Shown: positions 1 through 10,763 of the stretch, piece by piece
Numbering within the stretch: the first letter of the stretch is position 1
Layout: each line of letters starts with the position of its first letter
Assembly: GCA_029378245.1 (NCBI GenBank)
Contig: JARKIF010000053.1
Coordinates: 62,001 to 126,000, forward strand
From: Roridomyces roridus
Taxonomy: Eukaryota > Basidiomycota > Agaricomycetes > Agaricales > Mycenaceae
Length of the DNA: 64,000 bases
Direction: 5' to 3'
The notes under the pieces: model-generated
What the model was told of the DNA's origin: nothing
The model's database searches: none
The model's input: the letters and a program-made list of their open reading frames with translations, nothing else
Program-made: the position numbers and the translations under genes

Positions 1-1664
1 GGGGCAGGATTTGAACGGGAGACCTCCGGTAAATAACAATCTCTATGACCAGACAACTAAACTACTAGACTAATTGAGCTTGCCAAAGTCCGGGAAAAGC
101 TTGATAACAGGGTGCCACCTGTGTTGGCACTTGCAACTTGCAAGTAATTCCCTTGCTCTACTGACTCATTCTCGGAACATGCACATATTTGATTTCTGTC
201 TGACACCGGTCTTGTTATTGGGTGGGAGAGTCAAAACTGACTCAAAAGTCAATCAAATCTGCATGGCCTAAGTGGTTCAGGACTTGAACTTGTTGTGAGT
301 GTGACTTGCTCTTCATTGACAAGTAGTTTTTTTTTTTTTTGGATTTTTTTTTTTTTTGGAAATTGAATCACTACAAGCACTCTATGAACATTGCAGTATT
401 TATGAGCTCTGTCACACCACTTGTGTTGTATTTCAACAGCTCACTCACCATCTCAGACTGGGTGCTACTGAGCACTCTGCACAAGTCTACCAGTTCTACT
501 GACTTCAGGGGAGGGTCTATTAGGTGCTACTAAGCACTGAGTGAAGAGCTACTGCTGCTACCAGGCTACAAACCAGAAGCTACTGAAGCTACCAAGGGCT
601 ACCAGGCATCTCACCCAATTCTACCAGGGCTCCTGCAGCTACCCGAGCTATCAAACAATGAGTGGCAGCTACTGTGCAAAAAACTTTTTCCTGATGTTCC
701 GAAACGGAATCCCTTCGGACCTCCTAACCATCGAATCATGACTCATTATTGGAGCAGTTTCGTTCTCGCGACCAATTGAACTATCACACTGGGATTCATT
801 GAAAGTGGCTTTTCCGACTATTTCTGTCTTACTCTGCGTCAATTTCCCTGAACCCATTTCTCTCCATTCACATAATCGCCGCGGTTTCGAACCGTATACC
901 TGGTTTATGGCTGTTAACTTTCGATCGGTTCTTCACCTTCTATCTGCGAGCTCGAAATATCCTATTCCCTATATCTGCTTCGATTGGATTTAGCTCTCTG
1001 GCCGTCGAGGGCACCTCATGGTTGTACATCCACTGCCGTCGCAGATTTCCCCAAGGTTACTCAGTACTTGCGATAAGGGTCTCTTCCAACGTGGCTATTA
1101 ACTTTGGCCAAGTCCGGGCACGGTCCAACAAGTTTCCTCATGCAGTAATTCCAAAGTTGAAGGATCCCTCTCCGTTCAAGATGTGTTCGATACAGCTGGC
1201 CTTCGCATCATACCTGTCCACGAGTTATCACTTACTCCGGGGCGTCAAGATGGTACTTCTAATCTCGTATCCTGGAATTTGCTCAAATGCTCTTTGAATC
1301 ATGGATGCCCCGAAGTCTCTATCTACCTCACTAGTTTCAAAGTTTGGTGTTGTCTGTGATCGTCGATATCCTGCGCCCTCTTGGATCTCGCCTGTTCGCC
1401 GCATCTTTCGTTGATTAATCCCGCACTCGGACCCGGGCATATGCTCATCATGGGCTGCCTTTGGCCTGCATTTCCAATGTCTTCTGGGATGCAGGCTCAT
1501 GTTTGCTCACAACACAACTGTGTTCAGTCCACCGATTCTCATTCGGCATTGTTCCAAAACTAACACCGAACTACTATATTCATAATTCGACTGGATGACC
1601 TCGCCGCTTATTCGTTGGGTTAGCCGTGTGCGTTGGTGATGCCCTCGTCTGGCGTCTTCGTCAT
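1..1664. other. Non-coding, repeat-rich left flank
   Basis: No open frame here looks like a real gene. The first 70 bases read on the minus strand end in a tRNA-like B-box (GTTCAAATCC), and a TGGCCTAAGTGG stretch near 263 resembles a tRNA A-box followed by T runs around 327-357. These may be remnants of a tRNA-derived SINE, but neither folds into a full tRNA by eye. Between about 460 and 680 the words CTACTG, GCTACC and CTACCAG recur irregularly, which is low-complexity sequence. Nothing further can be named. Confidence 0.4.
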
Positions 1665-1818
1665 GGGTTCATTCTCACGCCTCACCATCGCCCTACGACC
1701 TGGAGATCAGCGGTTCTAGAAGTTGAACCTTCCGCTGCTCCTCCACCCCCACCGAATATCTGTGGCTGCCCCAGCATCGAATTCCAGTTCCAGACGCAAA
1801 CGAAGCGCAGAACAAGAG
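1665..1818. repeat. 154-bp direct repeat, copy 1
   Basis: This block begins with GGGTTCATTCTCACGCCTCA and ends with GCGCAGAACAAGAG. It recurs nearly unchanged 418 bp downstream. Copy 1 has no adjoining gene; copy 2 overlaps the 3' end of F-box gene A. Confidence 0.85.
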
Positions 1819-2082
1819 TGACGTACTGATGAGCTTGCGAAAGCAGCACTGATTCTTGTGACAGCGGAGTGATGTGTGACCCGCTTCTCTCATCACACCA
1901 CGACCATCTGCCAGCACTTCATGCAATGCAGCACCTACGTCGACAAATCCACCCTCCAACATCTCCAAAAGTTTTCCCCGCCCGCCCTCGCCTTCAAAAC
2001 TGGGGTCATCATCATGGGTGGCTTGTTCTAAACATTGCATCTTGACGGAATCCGGGGCAGTACACAGGTAGGGTGGTGGCTG

Positions 2083-2236
2083 GGGTTCATTCTCATGCCT
2101 CACCATCGCCCTACGACCTGGAGATCAGCGGTTCTAGAAGTTGAACCTTCCGCTGCTCCTCCACCCCCACCGAATATCTGTGGCTGCCCCAGCATCGAAT
2201 TCCAGTTCCAGACGCAAACGAAGCGCAGAACAAGAG
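2083..2236. repeat. 154-bp direct repeat, copy 2, forming the tail of F-box gene A
   Basis: This is the second copy of the 1665-1818 block. On the minus strand it supplies the last ~45 codons of the F-box A frame, including a poly-glycine run, after the point where family homology stops. The paralogue at 10.8 kb ends with an unrelated short tail, so the tail of A was acquired or extended through the repeat. Confidence 0.8.
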
Positions 2237-3869
2237 AGTCGTTGGCTCTGGGCAAGTTCAAAAATCCCGCTACCCTCTTCCAATGAGAGTCATACTCGAC
2301 AACTCCCGGCACCAACTCCTCCACCCACTCAGTCTCCCCCTCCAACGAGGTACCCAGCGTCTCGAGCGTAATCAAACGCGGAAAAATGTGCGCCAGGAAC
2401 CGAGCCACGGCTTGGACATGCACCTCCCCGATGGGCGACGCCTCCACGTCTAGATCCTTCAGGCTCTCGAGCGGGACAAACTGCCCAACTGTGAATACCG
2501 CCGGAAGGACGCCGGTGGTCGCGTCAAACGGAATACAAAGCTTGTTCAGCTTCGTGCAGAATCGGCTGAGCGATTTGAGGCAGTGGAGCGTTGCGCGCGG
2601 GGAGGAGGTACCGTGGTGAGAACACAATTCCAAACGCTCGATGTGCGGCCAGGACCGGGCCATCTCGTAGACGGTGGCGTCGTCTAAATCGACTCCTACG
2701 CCCGAGAAGATGTACACCGACACGAGGTTGTGAAAGCGGCAAAGGTCGCTCATTGATTGGGATGTGATGAGATAATTGGCGGTGTCCACAGGAGGCCGCA
2801 TGGGGGCGTCGGTAAGGGATTCGGGTTCGTTGAGGAATGTAAATTCTTTAAGGGTGGAAGGCGAGAGTCCTGTTACGGCGCCGAAAAAGAGATGTTCTAC
2901 ATCCTCCGCCGAGAAAAACCCTTCCGAACACTCGACATTTAATTCCACGAGTGGAGTTTTGTGACAGAATGCAGTGAAAGGGGTGGGGGAGTCGATGAGC
3001 AAGGTGGTGAAGTAGAGTTTCTGGAGGGATGGGAATAATGTTTCGTCCCGTTCTCGGCGCGAACGGGAGCAGTCGAAAGTGAGACGTCGCTCAGCCTCAA
3101 TTCCCGGACGGTTGGGAGGCCGGATAGGTGTTGGAGCGCCAACTCGTCGAGCGTGTCGCCTGCAAACTTCTGGATGTGTTGCAAGCCGCGCAGGCACTCC
3201 GAGACGGCGGAATTTGCTTCCAGCCGCAGGTCATACGAAGCTCCGCGTGGATGAGAGAAGTGCAAGTTGTTCAGCTGCGGGCACAGAGTTCCGAGCGCCA
3301 ACAGCGACTTGAGCATCGAGAGGGATGCGGAGGGAAGGCTGAGTCTAGTCAGATGAGGGGTAAGGAAGTGTTTGATGAGCTTGATATCATACTCCCCTTC
3401 GTGAATCCATTCGAGACCCCGGAGGACTGGGGCCAGGCTCGCGGAGAGCCGACGGCTAGCACCAGTGGGTAACATGGGGATGGGGTCCCGGAAACGAGCA
3501 TCCAGGCTGAGGTGTTGAATGAATTGAGAGTAGAACAGGACGCGTTCAAATCGGAGTCACCCAAACGGCGACGCGGACGCTACGATGGATTAGCGGGCGA
3601 CCGAGAATCGTGTCTGTGTCACTGACCATCGTGAATTTCCTGCCAAACCCTTGTGCCGATACTTTGACAGCAAAGTAATCTCGAGGGAAGCGAAGCAGGA
3701 GAGTCATCAAGTCGACCGACTTCCAGATCAATGCGAGCGCATGGGTGGAAAAAATCGTCGAGGTCCTTAACAGGACGACGAGATCGCCGTTGCTGGCACG
3801 GTACTTTTCATCGTACAGGTGGGAGCAGACTTCGGCCACGAGCTGCGGAATCTGGAGGCAGGAGTGCAT
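2100..3869 (-). pseudogene. F-box/LRR-like gene A, frameshifted
   Basis: This is a member of the agaric family that starts MH(R/S)CLQIPxLV, an F-box-like N-terminal segment followed by irregular leucine-rich repeats; such proteins are candidate Skp1-Cul1 adaptors. Exon 1 (from 3869) encodes MHSCLQIPQLVAEVCSHL and ends at a conserved FTM followed by GTCAGT. Exon 2 carries the family landmarks GVDLDDATVYEMARSWPHIE and PRATLHCLKSL. Two breaks are visible. Near 3546 the expected DSDFERVLFYSQF is read out of frame, consistent with a base lost from a T run. Near 3050 the frame changes between RLSDVSLSTAPV and ETLFPSLQKL. The C-terminus runs into a 154-bp repeat. It is probably a pseudogene, though sequencing errors could explain single-base breaks. 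A short C-terminal fragment survives at 61.1-61.3 kb. Confidence 0.75.
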
Positions 3870-4429
3870 CGACGGTCGAGATGGAGATGGCGGGAAGCAG
3901 CCGCTGTTGTGACAAATTGTGACATCGAAGATTTGTAAGCTGATCAAACAGGCAAGGATTGACGGCCGCTCGGTCGGAGCCGCAGGACGCACCTTGAACG
4001 TTTGAACATGCAGGGCCTGCCGATGAACTTGAACAATGAAGTTCCTCTGCCATTATCGGACACCAATCGTTCCGGTTCGTGTCGAGCGACGAGTTATGGA
4101 CGATTCGGTTCGCGGTCGGATCCATTCAGAGCAAGACGATAATATCTGGCGCCGAAGATATTTCGCAACAAATTCAGTCGTAGACTGCACTTCCCCGTCT
4201 TCGTTCGTATGCGCTGTCTGTATCTGAATAGCATGCAACTTTCCACGCAAGCAGAGCTTTGTTCGGTTCCGGAAATCTAAGCGTACAGAGAAACAGCGTA
4301 TCACCCACAGAAATGTAACACTATGATGCAAAGTCGTAAAAAGGAAAGCATACAAACAACAGATGTAAAATCCTTCACGGGTCATTTCCATTTTTTCTAG
4401 TGGCAGGCTGAGTCGCAGGTTCAAAATAT
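3870..4429. other. Intergenic, divergent/tail spacer
   Basis: This lies between the start of F-box gene A and the stop codon of the BTB gene. No gene or repeat was recognised. In the inverted duplicate near 61 kb most of the matching segment is missing. Confidence 0.4.
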
Positions 4430-6129
4430 TCAACGACGAGCACGAACCCCTCCTTTCTTCCCTTTGAACTTACCAACGCCTTCGACGGGAACGGGCACTT
4501 CTGGTAGGTTCTCCCTCCAAGTTGTAATACCAGAGGAATGGGAGCCTCTTCTACTTAGAATTGGACCCATTTGACCCTCAAAGGTGAAGCCGGTGAGTGC
4601 GGGTGAGCGAAGGTCCTCGAGCTTGAAGTCCATCGGGCCGCGACATGCGATCTTCCATAAAATGGGGAAGCAATGCCGGCGGTCCCCGTCGCATACTTCT
4701 CTGAGCATAGTTGCCATTCTAGGTCCCAGCTCAGCAAGATGACTCAGGAGGTACTCGACCTCGAGGTCTTGGATCTCGGTGAACCTATCCGTCCCAATCG
4801 ACGATCAATAAATCATCATTGGACGAGATTCGGTACGTACATAGATGTGAAGGTAGAAAACGCCTCGCGCACAATGTTCCCCGTGGTCAATTGCGATCGA
4901 AGAGAGGCTACGGCGAGGGCTTTCAGTTCCGTCAACTCGAGCTGTAAGAGGTGAGCTCGAATTTTGGACGAGGCGGGCGCCAGCACTCACAGCATACGCA
5001 AGCTTGTACATGGACTTGGGAGAGCATTTTGGGGTCGCTGATTTTTTCGCCATGCCTCGTTCTCCGGGGGCACGAAACTCGATCTTCTTGGTGTAGAGGT
5101 AATACAAGAGGGCGTTCCACCTGAGTCACTGACATTCAGCATACTGAGGACATTGAGGATAAGACTGACGTATTATATGCATATCCTTTGATGAAGACAA
5201 CTTGGCCCATCCGACGCGGGGATGATAGAAGGGTGCGTGAGCTCGACGGTTGTGGATCGGGCTCGGATTGAGGTTCCGACGCCTGAACATTTTCCTCTTC
5301 ACCGTCGTCGACATCCGAGTCCAAGTCACTATCAGACGTGTAGTCGTATTCCGTGAACAGTTCATCGGCATCTTCGACCTGGTCCGCATCCAGGTCCACC
5401 AACTGCGATTCTTTGAAGCCTTTCGTGTCCAAATCTATCCAGTAAGTCAGAACAGCCTTGCGGATAGACAAAAGAGATCTTACACTCGTCCAACCCAACC
5501 GAGTGTCCCTTCAAAAGCGACATCTTGGCAAACATCGGGCGCGGACGCGCGACGTACGAGTCTCCCACCCGACTGTACGCATAGAACTTGACATCGACGA
5601 TCTCCTTTCCGTGGATGGTTTCGGCGAGGGCGGTCTCTACGCGGCCATCCAGGGGGCGTGTGAGCGAGATCCCCAGGCTGGTCGGGAACTCGACCGAGAT
5701 GGAGATCCTCGCCGGGCCCGTTGCGTCCCTACGGCGGATATACGCTCCGATGGTCGCCGATGTACCGCTCGTCGGAAGATCGTACTGTTTGCAGACCTGT
5801 ATACCGTCCAGTGGCATATCTAGATTCTCCGCCACCAAGTCGAATGTGATCCGCCCAAACTGCGCTCCGCGGATGAGGTCTGGATGGAAAAGGACAGTGA
5901 CGCGACGCCAAGAGATGGACTTTGAATCTTTGTCGAGAAGTCGATGGGATGAGGAGTTGGTTTCGGAGTCGACTGAGCACGAAAAGCGCCAGCCCCAGCC
6001 GCAGACTGGTGTGAGAGCGCCAGCGACGTTGGTGGACCTGTCTTGTGGGATGTCGATGGTGAAGGTCGACTTAACACCGTTGGGCGTCAGCTCGTCACCA
6101 CCAGAGGACTTGATCATGAGGAGCGCCAT
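4430..6129 (-). CDS. MATH-like/BTB domain protein, copy 1
   Basis: This appears intact, with about five exons. The first (from ATG at 6129 to DEC/Y near 5492) encodes a MATH-like region with GWGWRFSCSVDSE and FHPDLIRGAQFGRITF. A second exon carries an acidic linker (DSDLDSDVDDGEEE). It is followed by the C-terminal half of a BTB fold: FIKGYAYNT / WNALLYYLYTKKIEFRAPGE / CSPKSMYKLA / LELTELKALA. The tail LLSHLAELGPRMATMLREV follows, then a basic end (GKKGGVRARR). MATH/BTB proteins recruit substrates to Cullin-3 ubiquitin ligases; that role here is inferred from the fold. A duplicate lies inverted at 59.26-60.94 kb and differs at many positions and in its C-terminal ~40 residues. A TATATAA element sits about 55 bp before the start. 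Confidence 0.8.
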
Positions 6130-6182
6130 CGCTGAGGGAAAGGGAAAGGGTGGGGTTCTTCTTTGTGGGCGCGACTATCATT

Positions 6183-6189
6183 ATATAAA
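6183..6189 (-). promoter_or_regulatory. TATA box of BTB copy 1
   Basis: TATATAA on the minus strand lies about 55 bp upstream of the ATG at 6129. The same element at the same distance precedes the duplicated gene at 59260, so it was copied with the gene. Confidence 0.6.
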
Positions 6190-6527
6190 GACTCCAAACA
6201 CAAGGCACGAGGCACTGCGGACAAAGACCGGTGCACATCTGCTCCTTTGTTAAGACAAAGGTTCTTTGAGGGCACGGCGTCTTGGGTGTCTCTGTCCCCT
6301 TGACAAGAACCTCATCCGGAATGGCAGCGATTATCTTGTTTTCGAGCGGGTTCCGATCTGGCTGAAGCACCCAGGCCGCTAAGAGACTTCATTGCAGGTC
6401 CGAGTCGGTCGTCAGGAAAAAGCGGCGCCGGCACGGGTGACGGCATGTGTCGGAAGCAGAAAGAGTTGATCGCCCGTCCCGTTTAGCCGGCCTTGAGTCA
6501 GCATTTCTTTACTCTTTTTGCCACGAC
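6190..6527. other. Shared divergent promoter region of BTB copy 1 and F-box B
   Basis: No open gene was found. The region is duplicated, in inverse orientation, at about 58.85-59.2 kb between F-box F and BTB copy 2, including the CTTTGTTAAGACAAAG-like stretch around 6245-6265. The BTB and F-box genes therefore share a head-to-head promoter in both copies. Confidence 0.5.
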
Positions 6528-8377
6528 ATGCATCGCTGCCTGCAGATCCCGGAACTCGTCGGCGTGGTTTGCTCCCATGTGTATGGCCCAAAGGATCCCA
6601 TATTCAGCGTGCCGAGGATGAAGCGCGGAGACCTTGCTGTCCTTGCAAGGACGTCGCAGGCGTTTTCCGTCCACGCACTGCAACTGCTCTGGGACTCCGT
6701 AGCTTTGATCAATATATTCCTGTTGCTCCCCTCGGACTCGTTCGAGCTGAAAACAGTCGGACACGGCGCCTACTGGATGAAGTACACCATGGTACGTCGT
6801 ATGCGCTGCTTGTGATGGACATCACACTCTGAGGACCCGTAGCTGCCCACTCGCCGTCTGCAAGAGTCGGACTTTGACAGAACGTCCTTCTACGCTCCCT
6901 TGATCAAACATATACTGTACTATTTCGACCATAGGTTCAGGTGACGGGTGACGGCGGCTCGTGAACTGAACCTATTTGGCCTCGGTGACGGTGACGAGCA
7001 ATTTTTCGCCCTCGGCAAGCCCAAAATTGCCGAAATTTATGTGATCCGTAATCAATCTGAGATGCCGACTTACCAAATAAGGGAATTTGATCTGATGGCC
7101 GTCCGATTTGTGATCCGTGAACATGTTGCCCAATGAACTTGGTAGGTGACGGGTGACACCCAGTGAACCTATGGTCGAAATAGTACAGTATCCTCCGATC
7201 CCGGACGGGCTGATCTCTCGGCCATGTTTTCAAGCATCGTTCTGCCCGAAAATATGCTACCAAATCTCCGAGGGATCGACTGGATGCACGAGGCGACGGA
7301 TTTTGACCGCATTGAATGGTTCCTCGCTCCTCGTCACCACCGTCTTCATACCATTCGCCACAGGAACGCTACTGGCGAGCCTTGCCATTCGGTGTCCACA
7401 ACTGAAGGACTTGAGCATCTTCCCTCGGAGATCAGAGGCACTCCCCGCTTTGTCTACGTGTGTACGTAGCCTACGGAGTATCGAAAGGCTCTCGACAGAG
7501 TCGCTCGAGCCCAATGCAATCGAGCATCTCGCGCATCTGCCCAGCTTACATTATTTAAGGCTCGACGACATCCCGGTCGGTTTCCTTTGGGCGGCTAGCG
7601 CCAAGGATGTGCTGTTTCCGGCACTCCAGACGTTGAACCTTACGGCCGAAATCGACACTCTTTGTCGTTTTCTCAACTGGGGAACTGAAGTTCCCCTGAC
7701 AGAATTGACGGTGGACGCCCCGGCTTATTCAACTCCAGACCAAGTTCACTGTTTGCTTTCCGCCGTGGCCGACGGGATTTCCAACCATTCCCTGAGGGAG
7801 TTATCATTGGACGACGACTACTCTTCCTCGAATTCCACGAACCCCACCGACCATCTCATTCGATCTTCCTCCCTACGCAGTCTCATTTATCAACCTCACA
7901 TCGGTTTCAATTTTTTCCGCTGTGGGGATCGACCTGGATAATACCACCGTCACCGACATGGCTCGTTCATGGCCCCGCATCGAGTCCATCGAATTACAGT
8001 CCTACTACGGTTATCCTGCTCCTCGCGCGACGCTCCTCTGCTTGGAGTCGTTCCCCCAAAACTGCCCGCACCTTAAAAAGCTCTGCATCGATTTCGACGC
8101 GACCATCATTCCCGCAGCACGCGCCCATGCAAAAGCTCCCCCTTCGCTGAGGAGTCTGGAGACCCTCGGCGTTGGAGGCTCTCCCATCACGAGCGCATCG
8201 AATGTCGCAGCGTTCATTGGCCGACTGTTTCCCAACCTCCGGCACATCGAAACGTTGCTCGGGTCTTGGAATGGGGACAGTTCGGCGACCACTGTGGTGC
8301 GCGAGGCAGTGGAGTACGACGAACGCTGGGGAGACATGGCGTCTCTCCTGCCGGGATGTGCACGTATAGGTAGGTGA
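6528..8377 (+). pseudogene. F-box/LRR-like gene B, broken by a transposon and frameshifts
   Basis: Exon 1 begins MHRCLQIPELVGVVCSHVYG and ends at KYTM followed by GTACGT. Exon 2 starts LPTRRLQESDFDRTSFY. Three lesions are visible. A 274-bp element is inserted at 6915-7188. A frameshift after FDRIEWFLAP (about 7330) is shared with paralogue F. A ~5-base deletion near 7885-7890 (CGCAGTCTCATTTATC, where F has five more bases) changes frame again before GIDLDNTTVTDMARSWP. The remainder (PRATLLCLESFPQNCPHLKKLCIDFDA to LLPGCARIGR) stays family-like. F at 57.3-58.8 kb is its inverted duplicate without the insertion. Confidence 0.85.
6915..7188. mobile_element. 274-bp MITE (Tc1/mariner-like) inserted in F-box gene B
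   Basis: The element has perfect 25-bp terminal inverted repeats: CTGTACTATTTCGACCATAG at the left (6915-6939) and its complement at the right (7164-7188). It is flanked by TA dinucleotides (6913-6914 and 7189-7190). The paralogous exon at about 58450 reads straight through the empty site (AAACATATATCCTCCG), which fixes both ends and the TA target duplication. GGTGACGGGTGAC occurs just inside both ends in the same orientation. There is no transposase frame, so it is non-autonomous; TA duplication suggests mobilisation by a Tc1/mariner enzyme (inference). Confidence 0.9.
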
Positions 8378-8658
8378 GATGTTCGTTCCGCGACACGGCA
8401 TATGTATCATCAAGCTGAATCTCTTCCTAGATTGCACGATGTCGGTTTCCTTTTTTTGAATGGCACAGGGGAATAAACTTTAGAGGTCCCCGGCGCGCTG
8501 ATACTTACCTGGCGCGCCCGCTTGCCGTTTGGTCACGTGGGTCTCGAGAACGTCGGAATCGGATTGTGATTCACGCTGTCCCTACTTGTGATAAATGAGA
8601 GATACTACATACTGCACACTACAGCCGAGTGAGTAAGCTCTTCCACCGTTTACTTACT
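8378..8658. other. Spacer at the right end of the duplicated block
   Basis: There is no gene. Homology with the inverted copy (about 56.81-57.26 kb) continues to about 8660 (CACGTGGGTCTCGAGAACGTCGG and the TACATACTGCA stretch), then stops at the tail of F-box C. The other copy has an extra ~160 bp inside this spacer. Confidence 0.5.
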
Positions 8659-10241
8659 TTACACATCTCCTCCGAACACTATGAGCCTCTCCACATCCTT
8701 CCAACCAGCATGAGATGCGAGAATGTCAGGCACCGCGGCTGGAAAAGAATCAACAAGCGTGGTAATGCATCGGAGCATGGGAAAGACGGTCCCGATGTAC
8801 CGGGCAACGTGAGCAGTGTCTCCAATTGCAACAGGGGAGCTCCCAACGCCCAAATGGTTCAAGGTCTGAAGGGATAGATCGCCGTTGGATTCGGGGATCA
8901 CGGTGGCATTGAACGAAATGCACAGTTTGGTCAAATGGTGGCAATACTTGGGAAACGCATGAAGGCACTGAAGCGCAGCGCGGGGAGCGGGGGCTCCGTA
9001 GAACGATGGAAATTCGAGAAGCTGGATGTAGGGCCAGGAACGCGCCATGTCTGTGACGGTGGTATCGTCGAGGTCGACGCCTCCAGCCGAAAAGATGGAC
9101 ACGAGCGTCGAATTGGTGAAACAGAACAGGCGGCGGAGCGATGAGAATAGGATAAGATGTGTAGCGACATGTGCCGTGTTGTGGCCGTTGTGGAAAGAAG
9201 AAGTGTTTTAATGTGGTGTGGGATATTCCCTTTTCGGCGGCGGCAAACAGACGGTGTACTTCATCTGCTGTGGGCCATTCTGGACATTCCGCAACGAATT
9301 TTACAAGGGAAATTCCACCAGCCCATTCCAAGAGGCGAGCAACGGCTTCTATTTCAGTGCATAGATGCAAGCTCTGCAGCATTGGGAATGCCACTTCATT
9401 GTTGCTCGAGGGAAAGGTGGAGGGGAGACCGCACAGCTGTAGATATCGAAGATCGGGGCAGCGAGCTATATGCTCGAACGCGACGTCATCGACAATTTCT
9501 ACCGACAGGCTCTTGATGGCGTGCCAGCTGCACACGCAGTTGGAGATGACACGGCCGGACAACTCTCGCAACCCCGCCTCGCCGCGAGGGAAGAGAGTTA
9601 TGTACGCCAAACCCCTGCACCGGCTAGCTATCCCGGGTAGCAACGTCAGCGCAGTCGGGGAGATCTTGTTGATGAAGATTTTGGTGAGTTGAGGAACAAG
9701 GAAGGATTCGATGTATTCGAAGCCTTCCGCTGCGTGCATCCAATAGAGACTTTGAAGGTTCGGGAACACGCCACTCTCGGAGAGCAACGGGCTGGCGGCG
9801 GAGAAGATGGACGAGAGATCTGCGACTTCGGGATCGGAGAAGAGACATCTGACATGGGCAGCGTGCAATAAAACACGCTCGAAGTCCGACTTTTGCAAAG
9901 GACGCAACAGTTGCTGTGCAAGTCGAGGTTAGATATTAGGATGCCTTCGAGCCCGAGTCGGTCACTTACCATCCTGTATGTCGTTCGATCACCGCCGTCA
10001 ACTTTGTGGACCTCGAAGGCATCTGAAGGGAGGCAACGAAAGAGATTCAACAAAGCCACAGTTTCCCACAGCAGCTCGAGCGCATGGACAACGCATGGAC
10101 CGAAAAGATCGTCGATGTCCTTGCCAGGATTGCGAGGTCCCCATTCTTGACTCTCGGCTGGCCACGTACAAAGTCGGGCGATGTCCGTAGATAGTGGCAT
10201 ACGAGGCCTACAAGCTCGGGAATCTCCAAGCAGCGATGCAT
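8659..10241 (-). pseudogene. F-box/LRR-like gene C, two frameshifts
   Basis: This is a family member starting MHRCLEIPELVGLVCHYL at 10241. In exon 1, after TSTIFSVHA, an 11-base duplication (GCATGGACAACGCATGGAC on the plus strand near 10081-10100) shifts the frame; the proper continuation ELLWETVALLNLFRCLPSDAF is read in another frame. In exon 2 (MRPLQKSDFERVLLHAAHVRCL) a one-base change near 9200, within a CTTCTTTCC stretch, shifts frame between KHFFF and HNGHNTAHVATHLILF. The final part GGVDLDDTTVTDMARSWPYI to VERLIVFGGDV is open. It is most likely a pseudogene. Confidence 0.75.
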
Positions 10242-10257
10242 GGAGGAGAAAGGCAAG

Positions 10258-10763
10258 AGGCAAGATCAGAAAATGATTAGCAGTCCAGTGGCTTCGGCTT
10301 GCTTTCGGCCGAACATCCCCGAGAGCAGGCCGAACATCGTCACAGTATATGCAACGACACAACCGCTCGATTCAAACGCCCCAAATTCACTCAAGATCGA
10401 CCTAGTACCCTTCAACCGCTCTCCCTCGGTTTTTGTACGTGTCAACGATGCCCGTTGTCCCAAAGGGCCGGTGGCGGCGCCGGTAAGGGAGTGTCGAGAG
10501 TTCGCCAGGAGTTCACACCAAGAAATGAGCTCCGTAAGTATACCGAATGTATGGATTTTTGAAACCTCTAGCCAGCCCCCTCCCTCCGACTTTCGTGCTA
10601 CACAAAAAATCATGGACATTGGGATGTCCCCGAGTTTGCGCCGTCCTCAGTCCCTCTTGCTAGCTGAACGAGAGAACGCGCGTTTGCAACTGAAACAACA
10701 TGAGTATCAAAATTCATCGGCTGCATACACAACCTCACCACCAGATGGAATACTGTCTTACTG
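10258..10763. other. Intergenic between F-box C and D
   Basis: Nothing gene-like was seen; short frames on both strands lack family features or leader signals. Confidence 0.4.

Noticed and set aside
1..70. tRNA-like sequence on the minus strand
   Set aside because: A B-box-like GTTCAAATCC is present but the acceptor and anticodon stems cannot be formed, so it is not a tRNA gene; it is mentioned only as a possible SINE remnant.
5588..6253. 221-codon plus-strand frame opposite BTB copy 1
   Set aside because: It is the antisense shadow of the BTB coding sequence; the same shadow appears opposite BTB copy 2.
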